Source: Trichinella spiralis (lineage: Eukaryota; Nematoda; Enoplea; Trichinellida; Trichinellidae). From it: a DNA stretch of 64,000 bases. The notes under the pieces are model-generated. The model made no database searches, was not told the DNA's origin, and saw only the letters and a program-made list of their open reading frames with translations. A program made the position numbers and the translations under genes. Below are positions 13,731-25,717 of this stretch, piece by piece (position 1 is the stretch's first letter; each line of letters opens with the position of its first letter). The DNA is taken from positions 18,153,862 through 18,217,861 of the forward strand of contig CM012953.1 of assembly GCA_000181795.3 (NCBI GenBank), given 5' to 3'.

Positions 13731-14910
13731 TGGAAGGCGATTTGTTTCCATTTTCGATTTAAACATTAACAACAATTGATGTGATTTGATTTTGTTTCTT
13801 TTTGAAATAATATCTTCTCTTACTTTAACAAAAGTTATTTCTATTTATTATATACAACGATGAAAATTTTATTAAATAATGGCAAATTAATTCTTTCTGA
13901 TACACGTATGTTCTACGAATGCGATAGTTAATAATAATATTTATTAAAGGCTTTTCAGTTATATTTTTCCCCAGAATTGCAAACGTTTTTTTTTTATTAT
14001 TTATTTAATCTTCCCAGTGATCATTCATTGTTCTGAATATTTTTTGTGATTGATGATAATAATTATTATTATTTAGTGTAAAAGTTTTATTTGCACTTTT
14101 CTGTAAAGAAAAGAGTTTTTCAGTTAGTGCTTTTTTGCGTACGCTTCTTCCCTTCTTATTTGTTCTGTTGATTAAGTGTGAATTTTTAAATATCACTTTC
14201 ATATTCAAATGTATTATTTTTCTTTTCATAAAAATACTCATTCTTGTTTGGGAAATGTATATATTTTTTTATCTTTTTCTCGCAACCATTTTCTGTGCGT
14301 TGCATGAATTTCGTGATGCATGATGAACAAAATCAGTCGAAATTATTCAACTTTGGAAAATTGGAAATAATAAAAATGAAGCGAATATTATTGTTATTAT
14401 TATTAGATCAGTCAGTAGTAGAAGTAAATCGTAATTTATAAGTTATATTGATTAATGAAATTGATTCGTGAAGATGATTATTTGGGTTGTGTTGGTTTGT
14501 CTTTACTGAAATATATATAATAGCAATGATTTCAGTTGTAATATTTCAGAAAATAAAAAGCAGTTCAAGTAAGTGATAAAACGAAAGTTTTATTTTGTAG
14601 AAGTAGGCATTTTTGATGAAATTCCAAATATTAGACATTGCATACAGTATTATTGGCATATGTAATTGCGCAATTTTTAGAGAATAAAACGAAAATTTTG
14701 TACGATTTGTATTTTACAAGACAAAATGAATTCTCAATATAATTATTATTGAGCAAATGATGACTAGATGTAGTTGTAAATTTAGGTGTACAAAGACGAG
14801 AATTAGAGGCAAGTGGAAAATGGAGATGGACATGGGGAAAGTGGCTTCAGGAGAGGAGAAGTTTTGAAGAGAGAGAAGAAGATTGATCACTTACGTGTGA
14901 GGAACAAAGA
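13731..14910. other. Clathrin 3'UTR and intergenic DNA
   Basis: AT-rich sequence with possible polyadenylation signals (AATAAA within ataataaaaatg near 14370 and in gaaaataaaaagc near 14553). No ORF is supported. The segment 14780-14900 is purine-rich (gga/aga) and precedes the possible exon on the minus strand. Confidence 0.5.
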
Positions 14911-15117
14911 TTAGTGGTGAATGTTATTGGTAGAAGAAGAAGAAGAAGAAAATTGATTCGCTTTTTGACTTTGTGCTTGAACGCTTACAAATTCATTTGC
15001 CGAATGTTTCGATTTTAGCAGTTCGCCGGCAAATTGAACCACTGGATGTTGGATAACTTTGCATTTTCCCATTTTCATCCACTTTCCATCATTGAATTCA
15101 AATTTCGTTACAACATT
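14911..15117 (-). CDS. Possible small protein or terminal exon, unknown
   Basis: A minus-strand frame starting at an ATG (MNVVTKFEFNDGKW...) encodes about 68-69 residues. Its amino-acid and codon use look more protein-like than neighbouring AT-rich DNA: KFEFNDGKWMKMGKCKVIQ, then PVVQFAGELLKSK, ending in a Ser run encoded by a TTC/TCT microsatellite. I recognise no family. A consensus donor (CACGTAAGTG on the minus strand, near 14893) lies just past the stop, so the true frame or exon structure may differ. It could also be a decayed gene. Confidence 0.3.
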   Translation of the reverse strand, partial: NVVTKFEFNDGKWMKMGKCKVIQHPVVQFAGELLKSKHSANEFVSVQAQSQKANQFSSSSSSTNNIHH

Positions 15118-18111
15118 CATTCGATCCAATTTTGTTTTATGTGAGAATTTATATTGATTTATTGTAATTGTGATCAGAAAAATAATTTGACTATAATATG
15201 ATTATTCTTATTGTTCATCTTTCAAGTATCATCATCATCATCATCATCATCAGTGTTTATATATATATATACATATGCTGTTTGAATTTTATTTCTTATT
15301 CATGTTAAATTTAGAAAAATTTTTCAATTCATTTAAATTTTAGTTTCAGTGAGATTATTTTTTTCTTTTGGTATGTTTTTAAAGTTTCAAAATTTTCTTA
15401 TTACTTTAAACGAGAAACAGCACTTGAGTGGAGAATGTTTTTTTCTTTTCTATAGTTGTTTTGAGCGTTTCGCATTATATTATTTTCTTCCCTTCAGCAA
15501 TAGTGAATTAATTATAATTAGTGATGAAAGAAAGCACAATTTTCAAGTGTTTCTAAATGTAATATTTTTAGTTTAGTAGTAATGTTTAATACTAGCAACT
15601 GCTTGAAGTGAAAACCACTTTATCTTCCTTCTTTTCTTCCTTCCACTGCTGAAGTCATTAGAATCATCGTCATTATTAATAGTGGTGGACAAAAACAATG
15701 TTTATTTCATTTTTCTTCCTTGAATATTTAAGAACTTTGTCTTAAAAACTTATCAACTTTCAACTAATTATTATTATTATTATTATTATTGAAAAGTTGA
15801 AGCACTGTTGTTTCGTGGGATTAGATTTAAAAATTTCAATGTTATTTTTTCAAAATTTTGTTTCTGTATTTGAAACTGAAAATTTTCAATCATTCATGCA
15901 TGCTGTATTTTGGTAAGATTTATTAATTTGAAAAGGCTTGAATTTCTAAAATTTAAATTAATGAAATTTTCATACTAGCTGAGCAAATATTTTCATCATA
16001 AATAAAGAATAAATTACAATTTTACTTTACTCTTTTCTCTCGTTCAAAGTTCTCTTTGATTAAAGCTAATAATAATAATAATAAGCATGATGAAATCGGT
16101 TGTCAATTTACACTTTTCACTATATGCCATTTTACTGGTTTTGTATGAAAATTAATAGATATTTATTTTAATCTTTTTTTCACACGAAAATCCTTTTTCT
16201 CTTGTTATTCTTTTAAAATGCATTTCAACTTTTTTTTCTTCAACTTTAACATTTTTCAACAAATTGAACATTATTCTATACATGGACTAATGTATTTCAA
16301 AAAAAAGCAAAAAATGAATTATTAATACAGAAATTATATATTATATTATATATAGTTATAGAAATTTCAAATAGAATTAATAATTACTGAAATAACATTT
16401 TTGTAAAATTTTTCTAATAGACATTCTAGAATTTTTGAACAATTAAAAATATGCTTAAATTTTCAACTTTTATCTTTTGTATAGAAGAATTATAATTTAA
16501 AACTTTCCTATTGCCTGAAAATAATTTTAAAACATCTCCTACTGTACGTGTGTGAATTATAATGTTTCTCGTTAAAAGTGACCAACAAATCATCGGAATA
16601 TTTGCACTTTAATTTTCATTTATATAGATCAATTTATTTCTTCTGGCATTCTTCTGAACTACGCAAAGGTGTGTGGTTATTTGAAAATAGATTCTATTTC
16701 AGTTTAATTTATTTTCATTGATAAAAAAAATGTCCTTGTTCACATGCTGAAAGCAAACGTAAGTTCAATTCATGCATTGTATTTATGTTTTTAAAAAATA
16801 AATCATCTATTTTATTATTGCGGTTATTTTTGTGCATAATTTTACTTTTTAATCAACAAGTCCGTTCAATCAATAAATAATATGCGCAATACAGCTGGTG
16901 GTCATCAATTGAATGTTGAAATCTTTTCACGGGATAACATTTTAACAGCAAATTATTCAAAATATTGTTGATTATTATTATTATTAAACTTTATCAAAAT
17001 ATGAAATGCTGAATAGTTTGTTAAAATTAATTTTTTAAAATAATTTATGCAATATCAACTGACAAACTTTTGACAGTTTTGAATTTTTCAACATTCAGAT
17101 CCGTGTTCAATCTTTAAACTTTAGTTAATCAAGATTCAAATTGTTCAATTGCATGTTGATTTTATCGATTATTGAGATTTTACACGAAATTATGGTTGTC
17201 TATTTATTTATGAATGAAAATGTAACTAAATATGAAAATGAAAATATTATCAGCGTTTTGGTTTTTTAATTTCACTGAAATTATTGAATATTGGTGTAGG
17301 TTTCAGTTGAATAGAAATTTACAAAGTTATTTGTTCACAGTGTGAAATAGAAAATGAAAATTTGTGGCATTATTTCATTTCTCACGTTAAGAATAACAGC
17401 GTTATGATGCATTGATTCATTCGTTCATTCATTGAAAGGAAGTTGCTTTTATTTTTCGTCTTTCTCGGTATGTGTATGCGTGTTGCAACTTGTAAAACTG
17501 ATTAAAATGAATTTTCACACGGAAAAAATCTACTCGATAAAATTGACAATATCTTTTTTAATAATGATCGCTTGTTTCTTGGCCCCGACATTGGTTTGCT
17601 ACTTTTGAACAATTCTTACTGCACTGCTCCCTCCAATCAGTCAATCAAACAATGAAAAGATAATAGTAATTCTTTTCAAAAAGAATAGGCATACTGTGGA
17701 ATTAATAAAAAATTTTTTCATTTTTAGCATTTCTGTCCACCTAATAATATAGTTTAGCTTTGAAAATAATTTCTTTCTTCTATTGCGGAATTATATACAC
17801 CTATGCACACATATATAATATGTGAAATATGGCAAGCAATTTATTTTCACAATCGTTTTTTTCACTTGTTAATTTTAATAAAAAGAAAAATTATATTAAA
17901 TCTACATCTGCATAATGTGATGATGACAATAGAATAGCCGGAAAATTTAGGGTCATAGCATTGCGGGTATTTGTTTGTTGTTGTTGTTGATTGGTTGGTC
18001 GCGTTTCGATTGTCGTGCGATTGTAATTGGATGCGAATATTTTTCTAGCATATTTAGCAGCGGTTGAAGTGAAGCGATCTGTATAAGTGAATTTGAAAAT
18101 TTCGATACACA
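15118..18111. other. AT-rich intergenic region and SBSPON-like 5'UTR
   Basis: Contains microsatellites: an (ATC)n run at about 15224-15251, a TA run at about 15259-15270, and ATT runs at 15768-15790, 16068-16083 and 16972-16986. No gene is supported. The last ~190 bases (17920-18111) are less AT-rich and probably form the promoter and 5'UTR of the next gene. Confidence 0.55.
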
Positions 18112-20313
18112 ATGGTGGCATCTTTGGGCTTGTTGTTCTGCAGTATGTTGGCAATTGTCGCTCAGCTGGAAGTCATTGTTGGAGCCGGCTGTGCTGCCAG
18201 CAGACTTTGCTGCTCCGGCAGAAATATCACTTGCGTGGCAGTGGACAATGTGCTCATTAATGTTCTACCTTCGAATAGTCAAGAAGCTCGAAAAGCTGAA
18301 TATGTGCTTGTACCGCAAGAGCACGGCCCGGGCAAGAACAAGTGGAAATTGTTCCGGTTCAAACGTGACAAGCTTGCCGACAACAGCATTGATCCTGATT
18401 TGCAAATAACCGACACCGATACGGATCTTTTACCCTTTCAACCGTCCACATTCACATTGGATTCAGAATCTGAAAGTTGGAACAAAAATACAATCTACCA
18501 AACCGAGGCTAACGTTGAAGATAACAATGACGAACTTTCGTTCTCGTTGCCCCGTAGAAACAACCTCTGCTATTGTGATGAAGCTTGCATCCGTTTGAAT
18601 GACTGTTGCACGGATTATCATTCTGTTTGTCCAGGTATGAATGATGCTTTTTCCATTTTTTGATTCATTGATTTATTTATTCTCGACGATATTATTACAT
18701 TATTATTATTACTTTATTGCAATTATTACAAGAAACAATACAATATGTTCAGCTTAATCAAATTTGATACTATTTTTTAATACTAATGTGTAAAATAATA
18801 ATAGCATTTGATGATACAAAGAAGTTGTTTAAAGATATTTTTTTCTTAAAAAAATAGCAATTTTATATAATAATTCAATGAACATTCATTATTATTATTA
18901 TTATTATTATTAGTAATTTTTGTAATAACTTCGTAAAAATATTTTTTGAAATTGTTCATTACAATGAGGAAAATTTGCAAAACTAATATTCCAAAAAGTG
19001 CATTTTGTTGCTTGTCTATTGCTGTTATCTCACAGCAGAAGCAATTGTGCACAAGTGCCATTTTGCAATCAACAATGACCGCCGACCCTGGTGCTCACTG
19101 ATGTTGTTGTACCGGCAGTGAATAATAGAGCTCTTTGTCGTTCATTTTTGCAGTGCAACGCAACGATGCATAAAATATCCAATGACCATGAATAGCTCAG
19201 GAAATACCTACTCAAATATTTCTGATAAATACAATTTTGTCATTTAACTAACGCTTTTATATCCTCCTCTCATTTAATTTGATAAAGTACATTTTCATAT
19301 CACCTTTTACATTGTTGCTGCATTTACTCTGCTTGACAATCGTGTTTGTTGTACATTTCTGATAATTTATCTCTACAACAACAACAGCAACAATAGCAAT
19401 TACTACATACATACATCCTCCAACCGATGTTTGCATTCAAAATAGATAATTATAAAATATTGTAAATAAAGTTAACAAAAAAACAACTTTAAATTAAAAT
19501 AAATTTGCTGCATGCATTGATTTCTTAAATCTCAATTCAAACAAAATGCTCGACTATTTTTCAATTTTTTTCCACTTTCAACAGTAACCGACTGTCAAGT
19601 CAGCGAGTGGGCTTCTTGGTCAGCTTGCAGGAGTTCCAGTGAAGAAGTTGAATCGAAAAAGGAACCGTTTTGCGGTCACGGAATCAGCAGCCGCCACAGG
19701 AGAATTGTTCAGTTGCCAAAGTTTGGTGGACTGGCATGTCCAATTTTGGAACAACAACGTTCCTGTTTTGGAGTATACGAACCACACTGCCAGAAACTTT
19801 TATCCGGTACGTTTGTATTTAAGATTTAAATTTTCCAACGCTTAACTTCCAATCAATAATAATTTGCAGAAGTGGCTCTGCTGTTGCCTTACAAGTACAA
19901 TTCTGCCCGGCGTTTAGCACAAAAAGGAAAATTATATTACGATTTACCAAGAATGATATCAAAACTAAAATCAATAAAAAGGTGATGCTAATTTTTTATT
20001 TTTTATTTAATTTTATTAATCAATCTTTTTCTTTTTCAGTCATTGTGTAATATTTGAAACCGAATGGACAAATCCAAATTGTGTTGATCCATTGCAAGAA
20101 CCGCATCGAATGGTTTGCGTTGAATGTGATCCCCGAGCGCAATTGAACCATAAAAAAGGTAAATGCACCGGCCAGGGTGTACTCAAACAGTCCACGCCCT
20201 GGAATTTGCTTTATACAAAACACTGCTTTGGTCGGTGGTCAAAAACTCAAAGCACAAGCAACTGCCGATGTGATGTTGATCATCCTGATCTCCCTAGATA
20301 CATTTTCGTATAA
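18112..20313 (+). CDS. SBSPON: SBSPON-like secreted protein (somatomedin B + TSP1)
   Basis: Exons 18112-18634, 19585-19806, 19870-19981 and 20040-20313 join in phase to 1131 nt, 376 aa. Residues 1-24 form a signal peptide (SLGLLFCSMLAIVAQ). The somatomedin B cysteines come in two parts: GCAASRLCCSGRNITC right after the signal, then CYCDEACIRLNDCCTDY at the end of exon 1. Between them lies an acidic, Ser/Thr-rich insert of about 110 residues. Exon 2 encodes a TSP1 repeat (CQVSEWASWSAC, then a CG-x-G turn, RHRRIVQLPKFGGLACP). Exons 3-4 encode the conserved C-terminal region (HCVIFETEW, VCVECDP, NCRCD). The order matches vertebrate SBSPON (RPESP), an extracellular matrix-associated protein; its biochemical role is poorly known. 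The insert is the oddity. No clear AATAAA was found close to the stop. Confidence 0.9.
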
Positions 20314-20563
20314 ATCAACTAATCAATTATTTATTTTGCTTTACTCGTTATCATTATTATTATTTTATCAGTGACTTCTTATTTTTCATCTATTTTCAGT
20401 TATGCATACTATATTTATACATGATTTACAATCGATGCTCTTTTGTTGTTGCATAAAAACAAAAGTATATTTACATTTTTCATTGCAATTCATGACAAAA
20501 GTTCAATCATTTTGTGCATGATCTTGAACGCATGATGATAAAAATTCAGAGCTTATATACCAA

Positions 20564-20690
20564 GCGAGTAGACAAAGGATAATGGCTGAGAGAATTCACG
20601 AACAAAATGCGCAATCTGACTGGCCAATACAGATTTCAGGTACCGTCTTCAAATCTTCGAAGTCAATTGTTATTTCGTCATTTTTCTATC
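20564..20690 (+). repeat. Dispersed repeat, copy A (inverted partner at 32.5 kb)
   Basis: The segment starting gcgagtagac and containing gctgagagaattcacg matches the reverse complement of about 32,525-32,640. Identity is roughly 75-80% by eye over some 115 bases. No protein is apparent. It sits at the left edge of the transposon block, and its partner sits at the right edge. Confidence 0.7.
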
Positions 20691-20929
20691 TGTGCGACCT
20701 TTAGTGTTCTCCATATATGACGATTATCACTAGCTATACTTATCGCATTCTTATTCTCATTGATATAACATAATGTAATATGCATAATACAATCTATAAG
20801 GCTTAAGTGAAATAAATTTCCACGTTAATAATATTTTCCATGATGTACAATGTAAATGGAATGTACATTCCAAAAAGTATACATTTGATTCTTCTGTCAT
20901 GTTCAGAAATTGTTACATCGTTCATATTT

Positions 20930-22110
20930 CGGGTCATACTGACCCGTGTCTTTGCTTTAAATTTTGCCGAGTAGGCTTAATGAATTGAAAAATTTTTTGC
21001 TAAACAATCTTTACTGTTGTTTTCTGATAAGATAAGCAATGCGGCGTTAATTTTCATTTTTAAACTGATGTACATACGAGTTATTTGTTTTCGAAAAGCA
21101 AGCAGTAGATACAAACATGAGCTTTACATCTATTTATATTTGTTGCATTTCACACAGCGGGTAGATATTTTTTTGTCTGTAGCGTCGCAAAGTTTACATC
21201 TGAAATGCATTTTGTTTGCACTATGCTTTGTGACGTTCTTTGTTCTTCGCTTTGAACTTTCTGCACAAAATAAGCTGACGTCAAAGGTCGTGGAAGTCGC
21301 TTCCTAAGAAGAATTTGTGGCCTGACCAACGCCTTTCCTAGTTCTTCCAGGTACAGGCAACGCCGGTACATTTTTCTGGCATTCTACTCAGGGTTGCAGT
21401 GTATCCATAATAGGTAGCTGTTATTCGCAGATACATCAATGATGTTGTAGAAAACGGCCAGAGGCCAATTAACAGTCACATGCTGACAGGTGCATTATGC
21501 AACCATTTTATTCATGTTGACACACCATCTTTTGTGGCGTTATAGTCGAGAATCATTTCTGGTTAAGAGCCTCTGTCGGTACTTAGGGACACGTCCTTGT
21601 GCACTGTACTTAGGACAAGCACAATCCTGTGCTTTTCAGGAATGTAGGAAACTGCTGTGCATGGCTCTGTGAACACAAACTTCGACGAGTGAACAGTTCG
21701 CAGTCATAATGCCAAAAGATATTGCGGTAGTTCAGGTTTGTTTCTCTTTATGGTGCCAGTAGATACCCTGGGAGATCATATATCCCCAGGAGCAGCACCT
21801 TGAAACGAAAGCAAGTTTTGCTGGATTAAGACGGGATCCTTACTATTGCTAAAAGTCTAACCAATGCAGAGTTTCTACGTGAAGAAACGAAGAATCCTAT
21901 TGCTACGCCACGCAAACATCCTGTGACTCGACTCGTCATCTGGTCAACATACAACGACATTGGGGAGATGGTCCAAACTGGGGGAATTTTTGCTTGCGCT
22001 TTCCAATTGGTTGTTAAAAAATCGCTTTCCCATTGGATAATAATGGCGTAGGGTCTCATTGCATACTTATGGCGCCATGATATTGGTTCTCTTATCAAAC
22101 TTTTCATTGG
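20930..22110 (-). mobile_element. Decayed piggyBac (PGBD-type) transposon
   Basis: Minus-strand translation gives piggyBac transposase blocks in the right order: the catalytic-region block MILDYNATKDGVST (about 21563-21520), NWPLAVFYNIIDVSANNSY (about 21480-21415), the LYLEELGKALVRPQI helix (about 21355-21310), then a Cys-rich zinc ribbon (FRCKLC ... TRCVKCN) at about 21210-21140. Frames shift and stops intervene, so it is a dead copy. At 20931-20945 lies the imperfect palindrome GGGTCATACTGACCC, typical of the terminal DNA of these elements. The other end was not identified. This family is distinct from the intact element at 23.2-25.7 kb. Confidence 0.75.
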
Positions 22111-22600
22111 CTCAAATTATTCTGTTTTGGTTAGTTGTAATATTTTTTATTTAATTGGTACAAATGTTTCGATACGTAATAATTGATTACGTAACATTAG
22201 TATATTGGATGTCAGGTTTGTCAGATGCGGTTGCTTTTTCATTTGTGTATAAATATTTATTCTTTAACTTGACAGTTTTTAGTAATCAATGTTTGTAATA
22301 CAATTAATTTATATTAGTTTTTATTTAAAAAATTAATTATTAAATTAAAATTTTAAAATCAGGTTATTATTATTATCGTAACTAAATGAAGTTTAATGAA
22401 ACGAAATAGCACTAGGTCAACAAATACAGCAAAATAATTTTTTATTTTTCAACGCTCAACAACAACAATATCAACAGTAATTAACAGAGAATGGTATCAA
22501 TAATGAACAACAGTAAATAAAAAATAATAACAAGAATAAGTTAAATAAACAGATATAAGTGATCAATAATAGCAAATAGAAACAATGAATAAATAAAATA
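22110..22600. other. AT-rich DNA without genes
   Basis: Low-complexity AT-rich DNA between two transposon remnants. It includes an A/T-biased stretch with CAA and AAT motifs at 22430-22610. No gene is supported. Confidence 0.5.
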
Positions 22601-23239
22601 TAATACAAAACCACCACTTGGAAGGTGTCAGGTACGCCAAAACTTCGAGATACTGCTCCAGCGTACGCTTGCTGCTGGTGTATTCACCGGTGTATATCAT
22701 AACCCGCCGTTGCTTCTCTGCATAAGTTCGGTTTATCCGTCTTAAGCAACCAGCGGCAGGATCTCTTTATAGCAGCTGGTTGATAAGTATGCCCACCACA
22801 CCCTGTTCTGCTATCAAGAGCTGGAGCAGTTCATCAAACCCGACATGGCTTTTATCCGCTTTTTTGTAGAGCCAATTATACCAACTTTCCAAGTGGTTAC
22901 TGGTTCTAATATGTACATTATGTACATTCCAAAGCGGCAGTCTATCATCGGTCATCACTCCTGCCAAAACTAATGAAATGGTAGGGCCATGGTACCCATA
23001 GTGCCTTCTTGAATGATACCAATCAATTTGCAGTACAGGAAGTAAAGCGGTGGCCTGGAGCATTCTTATCTTTCTTTTTGCTTCTTCTTCAGTTCTTCTT
23101 CAGCCGAGCTCACCGACTTTCCTATGTACCACTTGGTAGAAGTGGAAGTAGCAGCCCTGTACCCGCGTATTCGGAAAGTATCCCCGAATTGCAGGTATCA
23201 GGGCTGTTTCAAAATCACAGATAATGGTATCTGGATTAA
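22600..23239 (-). mobile_element. MULE transposon, C-terminal half (split by piggyBac)
   Basis: Minus-strand translation gives the C-terminal half of a MULE transposase: LIPAIRGYFPNTRVQGCYFH near 23190-23130, WNVHNVHIRTSNHLESWYN near 22920, KSHVGFDELLQLLIAEQGVV near 22840, and a tail QRRVMIYTGEYTSSKRTLEQ near 22710. Its N-terminal half lies at 25718-26300, on the other side of a piggyBac insertion. The frame is continuous across the junction once the insertion is discounted. Elsewhere the copy carries frame breaks. Confidence 0.85.
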
Positions 23240-25717
23240 CCCTTGGGTGGTATCTGGATTAACCGGCGTGCGTGATCCGACCGTTAGTGGTGGCGTGAGG
23301 TCCGCTGGACCCCTCCTCGCTAATTCCCATTTATTGAAGTTGGAACCAAATTTTTTCAGCTTTTTGCAGTCGTATTATATACTTTATTATTTTTTCACTG
23401 CGCATTTGTTTCCCAGACAGAATCTCTCATATAATTTATGTAGCAAATGTTTGGTTTTATGTATGCAGCAGCTGACGCTCAGCTGTTGTGAACGTGAGAA
23501 TGGTCCTTTGTATTCAGAGTTCACAAATGATATTTGTTTTTATTCTCTGGAAAGTGCAAACTTTATCTACAATCATAAATTCTATGATTAATCATCAGTG
23601 ACAACCTCCTCTGCGGCTTTTGCAGCACAATCCATACACAATATTGTTGAATGGAAAGAGCATATATGGCTTGCACATTCGCTGCAAACTGTTTTAGTTT
23701 TTCTGTCTTCCTTTCTTGGACAAAATTTGCATCTCTTTTTTTTTATTTCGATGCCAGTATCTTGCGTGGTACTTGGTCCAGGAAGATGAGCATCAATCTG
23801 CAGCCGCAGTTTTTCTGTCAAACTTTTGCAGTCCAGGCGGCTTCGCAGATAAGGTTGGAGCAGCTCGAATGCTATGTTTTTTATGAAATTTTTTCTCTTG
23901 CCGCTTTCTCCACTGTTATGCTGGTGTATCACGCAAGCATTTATCACTGAAACATTTAACAGGTGGAAAAATATTGCCAGTGGCCAGCGTTGGCTTTTTC
24001 TTGCTGTATTGTAACACTGAGCCAGCTGATCCGCACGGTCGACACCACTTTTAGTTTTGTTGTAAAATACAACAATTTCTGGCTTCTCTCGTTGTCCAGT
24101 GGAAACGATGCTTCCGTCGTGATGCATGCTGCTCAACAATATAACGTTCTTATTCTTTTTTGGCACGTAAGATACCAGAGTCATATTTTTCTGATATCCA
24201 AATAGGCTGCTGTTCAGTTCTCTATGTTTGGTCTCAATAAAGGCTGCTGGAATCTGCCTTTTGTTTTTCCTCATGGTCCCGACAGCAGTTAGCTTCTCCT
24301 TCAGTAGGTCTTCTACCAAGGAGTAGCTCATGAACCAGTTGTCCATGGTGATGTTTCTTCCAGTTCCGACTATTGCAGAGCAAAGCCTTTTGACGACTGC
24401 TGCGGGAGAGGTGTCCATTTGATGAGGCCCTTCATTTTGCTTGCCTACGTAAACCTCCATTTTGGAAACGTAATACGTTTCTGAGTCCGATAATTCAAAA
24501 ATCTTAATGCCATATTTAGCAGCCTTGGTAGGGATATACATTCGAAATGGGCATCGGCCTTTGAAGGAAACTAACACTTCATCAACAGTGACGTGCGCGG
24601 AGTGCATATAATTCTCTGTGCAGTTCCTTACAAAGGTGTCAAATACCATTCGAATTGCAGCAAGTTTGTCTTGCCGTTTTCGCTCAGAACGTGTTGCATG
24701 GTCGTCAAAGCGCAAACAACGTAGCAGAAAGCGCAGTCGTTGGAGAGACATCGTTGAGGAAAAAATTTCAACACCAGTACCATCAGTATTATATAAATCA
24801 CACAGATTGAGACGATTGCTTTGAAAGACACCCGCTAGTAGCAATAAACCAAGCAACGCCTTTATTTCATTTTCATCTGTATCTTTTGCGCTTCTCTCTC
24901 TGACATACTTAGTTCGGATTTTTCCAATATATATGTTCGTATTGAGGACGATAACATCAATAATATCTTTGGTCATGAATAACGACCATATTTCAAAGGG
25001 CGTTTTGGCATGTCTGGCTGCACTTCTTGGGCCTTGCCTTCCGGAATATATGTTATGTGGTCTTGTTCGCACATTTTTCGATAACAGTTGCTTATTCCAT
25101 AAACAGACACGATCCCTCCCGATCCATGAATCAGAGCGTTCATGTATAACTTCTTCAGTTTCACCATCTGATGACAAAGTGCCGCTAAATTCTGAGGATG
25201 AATCATGATCACTCTTCTCAAAATAGTCAGAATCGCTGGCACTGCTTATATCACTTTCCTCAAGAGAATCATTTAGGATGTCTAACAAACCATCATTATC
25301 AGATCCTGTGAGTGACATTTCTAAAATTTTGCGACATTTGACATGAAATAAATAAAAATTCGCATAAAATAAAAAAAATTAAAAAAAAGACACTAAAATT
25401 AGGTCAAAATTTGCATAAAAAAGTTAATAAAAAACCAATTATTACCGTTCACAATTAAGTAGAAAACACGTAGCCAAAGAATGAGCGATAGCGACTGCAC
25501 AGTTTGAGAGAAAATTGGATAAATGAGAAAGATATATGAAAGGTAACTGCTCAACACAAGTCGCAGATATGACCGCGCCAACTGACGAAAATATCCTACA
25601 GCCATTTCTAGGAAGCTATGAAAAATAACAGCTGTCAAGGTTTTCGAATTCTGCCAAAACAGAACAAGAAAGTTTTCGGGTGGTCCGCTGGACCCCGCGC
25701 CACCATTTAAGGGTTAA
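23236..25717 (-). mobile_element. piggyBac element with TTAA target duplications
   Basis: The element body (23240-25713) is flanked by TTAA at 23236-23239 and 25714-25717. Both ends begin with the piggyBac-type terminal sequence CCCTT: ttaacccttggg on the left, and the reverse complement of aagggttaa on the right. Both carry a subterminal inverted block (GGTCCgctGGACC with a nearby GGTGGCG). It encodes one uninterrupted transposase on the minus strand. It sits inside a MULE copy, so it is younger than that copy. Structurally it looks complete and possibly recently active. Confidence 0.93.
23588..25318 (-). CDS. piggyBac transposase, apparently intact
   Basis: The 576-residue protein is a full-length piggyBac transposase, the enzyme that excises and inserts its element precisely at TTAA. 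An acidic Ser-rich N-terminus (1-60) is followed by the DDE_Tnp_1_7 core. The three catalytic aspartates are visible at D246 (HVTVDEVLVSFKG), D326 (ITMDNWF) and D427 (KSGVDRADQL). The hallmark LVSYVPKKNKNVILLSSMH lies at 381-399. The C-terminus ends in a cysteine/histidine-rich zinc-binding domain: C530, C533, C545, C548, C553, C561 and C564 are visible. This domain binds the terminal palindromes in known family members. No stops or frame breaks interrupt the ORF. The first Met sits inside the left-hand terminal region as expected. I infer a potentially functional copy. Confidence 0.95.
   Translation of the reverse strand: MSLTGSDNDGLLDILNDSLEESDISSASDSDYFEKSDHDSSSEFSGTLSSDGETEEVIHERSDSWIGRDRVCLWNKQLLSKNVRTRPHNIYSGRQGPRSAARHAKTPFEIWSLFMTKDIIDVIVLNTNIYIGKIRTKYVRERSAKDTDENEIKALLGLLLLAGVFQSNRLNLCDLYNTDGTGVEIFSSTMSLQRLRFLLRCLRFDDHATRSERKRQDKLAAIRMVFDTFVRNCTENYMHSAHVTVDEVLVSFKGRCPFRMYIPTKAAKYGIKIFELSDSETYYVSKMEVYVGKQNEGPHQMDTSPAAVVKRLCSAIVGTGRNITMDNWFMSYSLVEDLLKEKLTAVGTMRKNKRQIPAAFIETKHRELNSSLFGYQKNMTLVSYVPKKNKNVILLSSMHHDGSIVSTGQREKPEIVVFYNKTKSGVDRADQLAQCYNTARKSQRWPLAIFFHLLNVSVINACVIHQHNSGESGKRKNFIKNIAFELLQPYLRSRLDCKSLTEKLRLQIDAHLPGPSTTQDTGIEIKKKRCKFCPRKEDRKTKTVCSECASHICSFHSTILCMDCAAKAAEEVVTDD

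Noticed and set aside
15224-15251. Short regular repeats that might suggest an array
   Set aside because: Simple (ATC)n microsatellite without spacers; no CRISPR-like structure, and the host is eukaryotic.
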